Below are positions 56,966 to 64,000 of a stretch of DNA of 64,000 bases, one piece after another. Position 1 is the first letter of the stretch. Every line of letters begins with the position of its first letter. The stretch is taken from positions 247,729-311,728 of the forward strand of contig JASJFT010000033.1 in assembly GCA_030770425.1 (NCBI GenBank), read 5' to 3'. The stretch comes from Darksidea phi (Eukaryota; Ascomycota; Dothideomycetes; Pleosporales; Lentitheciaceae). The translations under genes and the position numbers were made by a program. The notes beneath the pieces were generated by a model. It searched no databases. It saw only the letters and a program-made list of their open reading frames with translations, and was not told where the DNA came from.

Positions 56966-59789
56966 TCAAGCCTCGATGCGCTGGTAAAACAAGATATAGG
57001 CCACCTTGTTGTCGCGCACATTTTCTTTTAGGAGGGGTGTTCGCTTGCCGGCCGAGCTTGGTGTCGCTGTGCCGTTGACGACTCCACTCCACTTCTTCGT
57101 ATTGTCCTTTTGCGAGCCATTAACCTGGCTCCAGCCACCCTTATCCGTCTCTTCTGCCTCCCCGTCTTGGCCGATCTGCTCAAAGATATTCTTGCTCTTA
57201 AGGGTATCCTTCTTGTGCTGCTCAAGGGCCGCGGCCAGAACCTTGGGATCCTCCTCGGCACCCCCCTCAGCGACATCTTCAGCACGAATACGCCGGATGA
57301 CTGTATCGTCCATGCGGATCCACTCCCTTCCTTCCTGCCGGCGCAGGTCGACTGTATAGTGACCACCACTCGCATTCTTGCCATGGTGATAGACGACAGC
57401 AGTGAGTTGGTAGCGCGGTAGCCCACCACGTACGTTAAATGATCCTCGCTGGTGTGGCGGGAAGACCTCCTTCGGAATCTCAAGCTCTAGTGGATAGCCA
57501 ATCTTCTTCCAAATCTTTTGGGCACCACCACTGGTGTCGTAATGGAACCGCTTGAGGTGGAGGATGAGCACAGGAGGTAGCGTTTCGATGAACATTTGCT
57601 TCGTTGAGGCGCGAGTACCACGAGCAGCGCCGTCAAGGGTCTCTAGGTGAGTTAGGCCTTTGAGGGCGTCCGCGATGTTGTTGACGGTTGGCGAGCCGAT
57701 ATCCAGCTGGAGCGGCTGGTAGGGTTGCAGGGTAACGGACGGCTTCTCGCCTAGCTTGCGATATTCCGATCGAATCTTGCCGCCAAAGATCTTGGTCACT
57801 GGGCTTTCAAATTCGATGGCCCCAGAAGACTGGGTGGTGGATGCCTTCTGCTTGGGTCCAACCTCAAGCCAGCCGCCGTCCGTAGGAACCGAATGCTCAC
57901 CGGCCGGCGACAGGACGCTCTCTACGCCGTTCGTCGAGCCCGAGCTCTTAATGACATGAGCGCATTCATCGTGGAGACCGGCGAGCAAGAAGCCCAGAAA
58001 CTCCTCGGCATCCTCTTGCTGGCCTCGCTTCATGTTATCAAATCGAGGCAGACGCTTGATGACGTCGTATACGTATTCCGGTGTGAGCGGTTCGCCGTAC
58101 TGTTCTAGCTCCTTGTCCTTCAAGCGCATGCGGAGCTTTTCGGCGGATATGGCAGAGTCGATAACTTTAAAATCGCGCATAAACATGATCCTACATACTG
58201 TTAATGCCCCTTCATTTGCGAAAATCGGATCTACTTACATTGCATCTAGAAGAGGGGTCTCGGACTTGAAGCTATGCACAGCGCGCTTTGCAACTTGGTC
58301 CAAGAAATCGTAAAACGGAACGCAGAAAACAAGAGCTTGAAGAATCTACATAGAGTTGAGTAAGCAAGACATTGGAGACTAGGGTGAAATGGCTTACGGA
58401 ATTCATATAACACACATTTCCCGTATTTACAAGACCACGGGGCTCGAGAAATGAAAGCTTTTTATCGGAGTCGGCAGAGAAAGATGCGAGAACATCACCT
58501 AAGGAGTTGCTCTTCGGTGCTGGCGGACCGTTGGGAGAAATGACACCGTTTGACACGGCAGGAGCAGGCACTGGAGCAGGCACGGCTTTGGACCTCAGTA
58601 GCTCTGCCCACGACTTCGGAGCTGCAGGTTTTGGAGGCGATGCTTTGGGCGTCTCCCCTGTAGTCTCAGCTGCCTCCGAGGTTGGAGTAGTCGGAGTAGG
58701 CGGAGTGACTTCCTTAGCCTTTTTGCGCTCCTCCTTCGTAGCCGCCGACTTGATGGACTTTTGTGTAGTAGATGTGACACTCGGTGCCTTGGCGGACCTG
58801 ATGGGGATCAGAGGTACGACTGGTTTGGTCTGCGTTCGGTTGTGAGAGTGAGTCGGGGCAGGCGGCGGTGCGGATGACGGAGCTACAGCGGGTGATGAAG
58901 TTGCAGAATATGTCAGATCCGCTTCGGACGGAGGATGGGAGGTCGACGGGGTATCAATGTCAGCCTCGGAAGCGGGGGCGATGGTTGATGCCAGTGATTC
59001 TTCCGGACCCTCCGTCGGCGTCTGCTCGGCCTCGTCAACCGACTCCTCCGCTTCCTTGACTTCCTCCACCTCTACTGTTTGCTCGCGGTTCGGTAGTGCG
59101 AGCCCCTGTTGTTCTGCGGAGACCAGAGTCTTTCGTCGCCTGCTTTTCCTATTCTTCGATGCTCGCGGTGGCATGTCCCCATCTCTGAAGGATAGCCAGG
59201 GCAGCGGAGGGTAGTAGGGCATGAACGTCCCGGGCTGTAGTGAGGGCGGAGTGGTTGTGACTGAAGATATCGAGGACGTGGTGGGTGGAGGAGTCGGGGT
59301 GGTGACATTTGTCGGCGGCGTCGGCGACGAGACATGAGTCTGCGAGTTCACCGAAGGCGTCGAAGGCACCGGTTGCGGTGTTCGCTGGGGAGTGGGTAGG
59401 CGGGGAGCGGGCGGCGTCCGTGAATGCACGATGGGTGGTGTTTGTCCCAGCGATCGGTTCACTACAGGCATGGGCGCCATGTGCGGGTGCGAAGACACCA
59501 CGACCGGCGAGCCATGAGGCTGGAAGCTGCGCGGGGGCATCACATACTGGTGATGATGAGGTTGGGGCTGCGGCTGCGGGTGATGGTATGGATTGTACCA
59601 CTGCGGCATCTGCTGGTGGTAGGGCGACGCGAGCGGAGGAGCGTAGTGCTGCGGGTGATGGTACGGGTTGTGGGCATAAGGATTGTGGACAGGCGAGTGT
59701 GCCTGTGGCGGCGCATGATAGTACTGGTGGTCGCCTTGCCGTCGCCCGGGATGGTGAGGCACGGCAGGCGGGTGAGGGCCTGGCATCAT
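56966..59789 (-). CDS. Ubiquitin-specific protease, Ubp3/USP10 type
   Basis: Exons 58398-59789, 58239-58345 and 56966-58190 join in phase to 907 residues. The first 430 residues are low-complexity: His/Pro/Gln-rich (HNPYAHNPYHHPQHYAPP), then Pro/Thr/Ser-rich, with SWAELLRSKAV before the catalytic domain. The USP domain opens with the Cys box GLVNTGNVCYMNS, directly followed by an intron, then ILQALVFCVPFYDFLDQVAK. GQQEDAEEFLGFLLAGLHDE is the QQDA box, PPVLILHLKRFHYD the middle motif, and YHHGKNASGGHYTVDLR the His box, with WIRMDDTVI after it and a terminal AYILFYQR. Yeast Ubp3 works with Bre5 in ribophagy and transport; animal USP10 removes ubiquitin from small-subunit ribosomal proteins. The gene diverges from the RING gene at 60705. 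Confidence 0.93.
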
Positions 59790-60704
59790 GGGCGGCCGAG
59801 CGAGATGTTGCCTTCACAGATGGGCGCCGGCCGAAGACCAAGCAGCCACTGTGAGGCAACGGGGGGGATGTGTAGTCGGCGTGCTATATATGCGGCTCCG
59901 CGATTTGGCGATGGCTGGTGCGGCGATGGGGAGTGGACGCAGGTGCGGCGCGGAGGCTGACTGAGGTCGCGCTCGAGAATTATTGCTGGGGTCTGGGAGG
60001 TCGCGCGGACCCGACAGTGGGCGCGGAAGGTGGTGGCAGAGGGGCGGCCGCGATTCGAAGGTTCCGGGTCATGGCCTCAGCACGACATGGCGAGCAGCAG
60101 GACTGCCCGGCCGAGGGAAAGTGAGAAGAGGTGGTGGTGATGGGACCTCGCGGAGCGCTGGGGGCGATGATGGATGGAAGGAGTTCGCACCAAGCAACAA
60201 GCTGCGGCCTGTGCGTCCGGCCGTTTGTCGGCTCAACTCACGCGACTGCAGCAATGACGGCGTCGGAGCAAGACAGCGTGTGCAGCTTGCAATTGGCAAT
60301 TGGCGCACAAAGAGTCTGAGTAGAAGGAGGTTCAATGTCGTGAGGCCAGAGACTGCCGATGAGCCAGGCAGCATGCGGAGTTACCCGTGGGGCCGCCGGA
60401 AACATACTCAGTGCTGAGACGACCCGCTCAATGCGCTCCCTCACGTGACGCAAAGCCGTCATCCCCCAGATCCGGTCGCCACGGCTGTGACTCTTCTTCT
60501 CCCCAAGTCCATCCCGTCTGGGGGACCCAAACGCCAACAGCCACCAATTCGCTCCCCAGCTCTGCATTCTTTTCCTTTCCCTCTGTGCATTATCCCCCTC
60601 TCTCCACTTTCCCCCTCTCTCCACTTTCCCCCTCTGACTGTCCGCATTTGTCACTAGCTCTCCGCCGTCGCCGTCATCGCCCGCACCTGTAGTGGCGTAC
60701 CGCC
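59790..60704. promoter_or_regulatory. Bidirectional promoter region between deubiquitinase and RING genes
   Basis: 915 bp separate the two start codons. Close to the RING start a pyrimidine-rich stretch with a 20-bp unit (ctctctccactttccccctc-type) repeated two to three times lies at about 60594-60640, a common feature of fungal core promoters. Frames here are antisense noise. Confidence 0.55.
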
Positions 60705-62951
60705 ATGTCTTCGAACTCGCCCGCCATTGCATCCTCGTCCAAGGCCGCAGCCACCACAAGCCAGCTCTCGCCCGCACAGGCACAGCCAAATTCGATCGCG
60801 ACTGGTGATAGTTACGGGCAGCGGCGAAGCGGGGGCAGCAGTTTCGGAGCGGGGGCGGCGACGCGGTCCTCGCCAACCCCACGGAACGGCCAGCAGGCGC
60901 GCAAGCAGAACAAGGCCTCGAAGCGCTTCCGGCAAGCCGATGAGGATGCTCTTGCTGTCGCCATGCGTCCCTTCAACAGCCGGAAGGGGCAGACGTCCAT
61001 CACCCACCTCATGAACTTTAGCCTCCCCCCGCGCCCCACCAACAATCCCTCGCACGGATATGGGAGGAACTATAGGAGGAATCCGACATGGGGCCTGGGT
61101 TCGGGCTACCACGCCACCGACAAGGCGAGGTTCGTGCACGCTAACTACCGCTTTATCGTGGACCCGCGTGGCGACTATCGCGCCCAGAGCGTCGATGCCG
61201 ATATCCATCTCGACTGGAACAATGTCTTGCAGATATTGGCATCCTCGCAGTCGCAGGACGCCTCCTGCCCGATCTGCCTAGGGACGCCGGTAGCCCCGAG
61301 GATGGCAAAGTGCGGCCACATATTCTGCTTACCCTGCCTGATACGGTACATGCAATCAGAAGACGAGGGCAAACCTCCAGAGAGGAAGGCGCGATCGAAG
61401 AAATGCCCGCTATGTTGGGACACAATCTACATCTCGGAGACGCGGCCTGTGCGCTGGTACATGGGTCAGGAGGGTGAGCCACCGCGGGAGGGGGAAGATG
61501 TTGTCCTTCGTTTAGTTGTAAGGTCGGCCGGAAGTACGCTTGCCATACCGCGAGACGGCGCTGATGCCCTTGCTAAAGACGAGGATATCCCATGGTACCA
61601 TGCCGCGGAAATCATGGACTATGCACGAGTGATTCGGGGCGGTGAAGACTATATGGTGGAGCAGTTCGACTCTGAGATCCGTCGACTTGAGCAGCAAGAG
61701 AAAGAGGACGAGGTCATGTTTGGCGAAGACAACGTGGAGTGGATGCGCAAAGCAATACGTGCTATTAAGGAGGCGAAAGAGAAAGTCAGAGACATCGGAA
61801 ACCCGCCTGAGATGCCAGACAAACCGGCCGAACCGAAGATTAAGAAGGCACCCATCATCTTCCACGACGATGATCAACTTACTCCGGAAATGTATCTGGT
61901 GCAGAATGCAACCAAGTCCGGCCAGAGCTTGCCGCCGCAGATACTTGCTCCAGCCTCGGAACCCGCCAACAATAATGTTCAAGTTGTGAATACAGCTGAC
62001 ACAAGCACCACCGGCTCCAGAAAGCTATCAGTATCCTCCCACTCGTCTAGAGCAAGTCATGGCATCGGTACGACTCTAGCCGAGATTCGGAATCGTCAAC
62101 AGTATGATCACAGTCACACTCCGTCCGAGTATTTCTTTTATCAAGCTCTCTTGCATTATTATTTATCACCATTGGATATCCGCATTCTTAAGGTCGCATT
62201 CGGCAACTTCGCATCGTTCCCTTCAACCATCCTGCCTCGCGTCGAGCGCGTTTCTACCGGCCACGTTGTCGATGACGACTTGCGAAAGCGCACAAAGTAC
62301 CTCGCGCATTTGCCGTACGGGTGTGAAGTTGCTTTTCTAGAATGTGACTGGACTGACACAGTTGCACCTGAAGTATTAGAACGCTTCAAGCCGGAGATAG
62401 AGAAAAGAAGGAAACGCAATATGGATAAGGAGTCGAAGGAAGAGAAGGCTCGTTTAAAGGCAGAGAAAGAGGAGTATGCACAGTTCGCATCGGCGAGGAG
62501 GAAGCGACCAAGTATCTCTGATAACTTCTCCGCGGAGGACTTCCAGCCTTTGGCTGCTGTCAGCGCAACAGATAGCGTGCCAGACACAACTGTCGCAGTA
62601 GATGTTGAGACCACATCCACATCCCCGCCTTGGCCTGCGAGACGAGGTCAAGGCTTCGCTTCCCTGGCGTCTCCATCGACAAGTCCGTCCGCGCCGCGTA
62701 CGGTTTGGGGAACTGCGGTCGTGGCTGCGTCCGGGTCCCCAATCCTGGCACCGCAGGAGCATGACGTACAGGATGATGGATGGCTCCAAGGATGGGAAAA
62801 GGATCTGTTGCAGGAAGAAGATATGATAGCACATGCACAGGCGATGTCGCTAGGCGAAAGTGAAGCGCCGAAGAAACTAGCGGCCGGTGGGAAGAAAAAG
62901 AAAGCGAAAAAGATCACTTTGATGAGTACAAATGTCAGGCGCGGCGCATGA
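60705..62951 (+). CDS. RING-finger protein, RNF10/Mag2 type
   Basis: One intronless frame of 748 residues. A Ser/Ala-rich head contains QNKASKRFRQADED and GQTSITHLMNFSLPPRP, then FVHANYRFIVDPRGDYR and DADIHLDWNNVLQILASS, the segment that precedes the RING in RNF10 proteins. The C3HC4 RING spans about residues 187-236: SCPICLGTPVAPRMAKCGHI, FCLPCLIRYMQ and KKCPLCWDTIYISE. A coiled helix (RRLEQQEKEDEVMFGEDN) follows, then YFFYQALLHYYLSPLDIRIL, LPYGCEVAFLECDW and a basic tail (KLAAGGKKKKAKKITLMST). Animal RNF10 ubiquitinates small-subunit ribosomal proteins uS3 and uS5; yeast Mag2 modifies uS3 on defective subunits. That role is inferred by homology. It diverges from the deubiquitinase gene. Confidence 0.9.
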   Translation: MSSNSPAIASSSKAAATTSQLSPAQAQPNSIATGDSYGQRRSGGSSFGAGAATRSSPTPRNGQQARKQNKASKRFRQADEDALAVAMRPFNSRKGQTSITHLMNFSLPPRPTNNPSHGYGRNYRRNPTWGLGSGYHATDKARFVHANYRFIVDPRGDYRAQSVDADIHLDWNNVLQILASSQSQDASCPICLGTPVAPRMAKCGHIFCLPCLIRYMQSEDEGKPPERKARSKKCPLCWDTIYISETRPVRWYMGQEGEPPREGEDVVLRLVVRSAGSTLAIPRDGADALAKDEDIPWYHAAEIMDYARVIRGGEDYMVEQFDSEIRRLEQQEKEDEVMFGEDNVEWMRKAIRAIKEAKEKVRDIGNPPEMPDKPAEPKIKKAPIIFHDDDQLTPEMYLVQNATKSGQSLPPQILAPASEPANNNVQVVNTADTSTTGSRKLSVSSHSSRASHGIGTTLAEIRNRQQYDHSHTPSEYFFYQALLHYYLSPLDIRILKVAFGNFASFPSTILPRVERVSTGHVVDDDLRKRTKYLAHLPYGCEVAFLECDWTDTVAPEVLERFKPEIEKRRKRNMDKESKEEKARLKAEKEEYAQFASARRKRPSISDNFSAEDFQPLAAVSATDSVPDTTVAVDVETTSTSPPWPARRGQGFASLASPSTSPSAPRTVWGTAVVAASGSPILAPQEHDVQDDGWLQGWEKDLLQEEDMIAHAQAMSLGESEAPKKLAAGGKKKKAKKITLMSTNVRRGA

Positions 62952-63916
62952 CACGGTGGAATGTGCGCATGGGCCATTAACATAATAATCTTAGAGCATA
63001 CAGGTCATTGATATGACATTAGACCATCGCTTGGTGTTGTCGTGCTTCTGTTCATGTTCTAGAGTGACTTGTGAACAGGGCTTATGGTGGTGTCTCTGAT
63101 GAAGTATTACCCTGTTCTGTTTGTGTAATCACGCACCAAGATAGCCAAAAGTGCGTGTGCCCCCTAAGAGGTCTTTGAAGTCAAATTGTGTATTGAAAAA
63201 CGGATTTGTTAACCAAGCAGCTTCTCGTTTGGCCCAAGGGTTCCCAGGAGTTTTGCTGGCCTATGATTAGCCTAAGAGGTTTCCAGTGTCGGCGAGCCTT
63301 AGCACCGCGGTGGAGAAATCTCCTGTTGGGATAATTAAGTTATTGGTGAGGTCGGACACAACCGCAGCTGTCCATTGCAGCCCGCATTATACGCGAATCT
63401 TACTTCTTTCGCTGAACTACTTGCACTGCCTTCTGCTCTTTGCGCAACTCCCACCACTACGCTCGTCCTCAGCCTCACGGCCGGTGCTTTACCAGCTTGC
63501 GCCTACCAATCCACCCCGAAATTGAAGGGAATCCGCTTCGAATTCGCTCCAAGGTTTACCACAGTGGACTTCCTATCGAGACATTTAGCGAACGTAACAC
63601 CTGACTCCGACTTCGATGGTTAGGTCAGATCCAAAACGCGCTTTTACACCTCTATGCATTACGGATTATGTATGGAGATCTCCTTTGTTCAAACATCTTT
63701 CTTGTGGCGAAACTAGATGCCTGAATAGGTGATTTTGCTGGGTTTTAATCGACGGGTCCTCCCTAGAGTATGTAATAAAGGTGGGCCATAGATAGCCAGG
63801 CCCATTACTGTTTGTGAAGGCGGGTATTTTCGCCTATTACACATGGATTGGGAGCTCTCTATACCATGAACTTGAGACAGGATGTATGGGCGAAGAGGGC
63901 GAACTATTGCACGGGG
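62952..63916. other. Intergenic, nothing supported
   Basis: 3' flank of the RING gene. A frame at 63375-63623 begins with a hydrophobic stretch but has no recognisable body; I leave it uncalled. Confidence 0.4.
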
Positions 63917-63930
63917 CCCCCCCCCCCCGG

Positions 63931-64000
<70 letters not shown>
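63917..64000. other. Poly-C/poly-G run at the window end, probable artefact
   Basis: Twelve C, then GG, C, and about 69 consecutive G to the last base. Runs like this are not expected in fungal nuclear DNA and usually come from sequencing or assembly at a contig end. Confidence 0.8.

Noticed and set aside
59309..59960. Plus-strand frames of about 180 residues
   Set aside because: They are antisense to the low-complexity Pro/His-rich head of the deubiquitinase and have no domain.
63375..63623. Possible start of a secreted protein
   Set aside because: Hydrophobic N-terminal part only, short, no family match and no downstream exon that fits.
1..64000. tRNA, rRNA or other structured RNA genes
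   Set aside because: I saw no cloverleaf with conserved boxes, but a covariance-model search would be needed to be sure.

Overview
The window is nuclear DNA of a filamentous ascomycete (Pezizomycotina, most likely Dothideomycetes). The evidence is short GT..AG introns of about 45-60 nt, a fungal carotenoid gene pair, HET/NACHT-type NLR genes, a Zn2Cys6 regulator, GH92 and feruloyl-esterase-like secreted enzymes, and AT-rich islands full of decayed repeats that look like RIP (repeat-induced point mutation). All gene models were spliced by hand from reading frames, splice signals and phase.

Layout. (1) 1-6500: a carotenoid cluster. It holds the 3' part of the bifunctional lycopene cyclase/phytoene synthase gene, two related multi-pass membrane proteins on the minus strand, and a complete three-exon phytoene desaturase gene. 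The inner membrane-protein gene and the desaturase diverge from a shared promoter. (2) 7181-9255: a GNAT acetyltransferase and a dead TPR gene cut by a repeat. (3) 9256-23360: an NLR island. A SesB-like/degenerate-NACHT/NACHT/ankyrin gene, a small membrane-protein gene and a HET/NACHT/WD40 gene lie between two inverted copies of one repeat, the left copy heavily AT-mutated. Both NLR genes end in near-identical tandem repeats. (4) 23980-25440: two small membrane-protein genes that appear only after splicing. (5) 27430-33640: a transposon-rich stretch. An ankyrin-repeat gene is interrupted by a 966-bp element with CACTA-like ends, a second copy lies in the opposite orientation, and between them sits a six-exon gene for a 584-residue secreted protein.

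(6) 33900-41400: housekeeping and metabolic genes: an RBR ubiquitin ligase, an amidohydrolase, a PfkB sugar kinase tail-to-tail with it, and a feruloyl-esterase-like secreted enzyme. (7) 42719-56564: an FMO-type monooxygenase, a palindromic MITE, a dead MFS sugar transporter diverging from a ten-exon Zn2Cys6 transcription factor, a GH92 alpha-mannosidase, a decayed aspartic-protease-like gene and a dienelactone-hydrolase-like gene. (8) 56966-62951: a Ubp3/USP10-type deubiquitinase and an RNF10/Mag2-type RING protein arranged head-to-head. In animals these two enzymes act in opposite directions on the same small-subunit ribosomal proteins. The last 80 bases are a poly-C/poly-G run that looks like an artefact.
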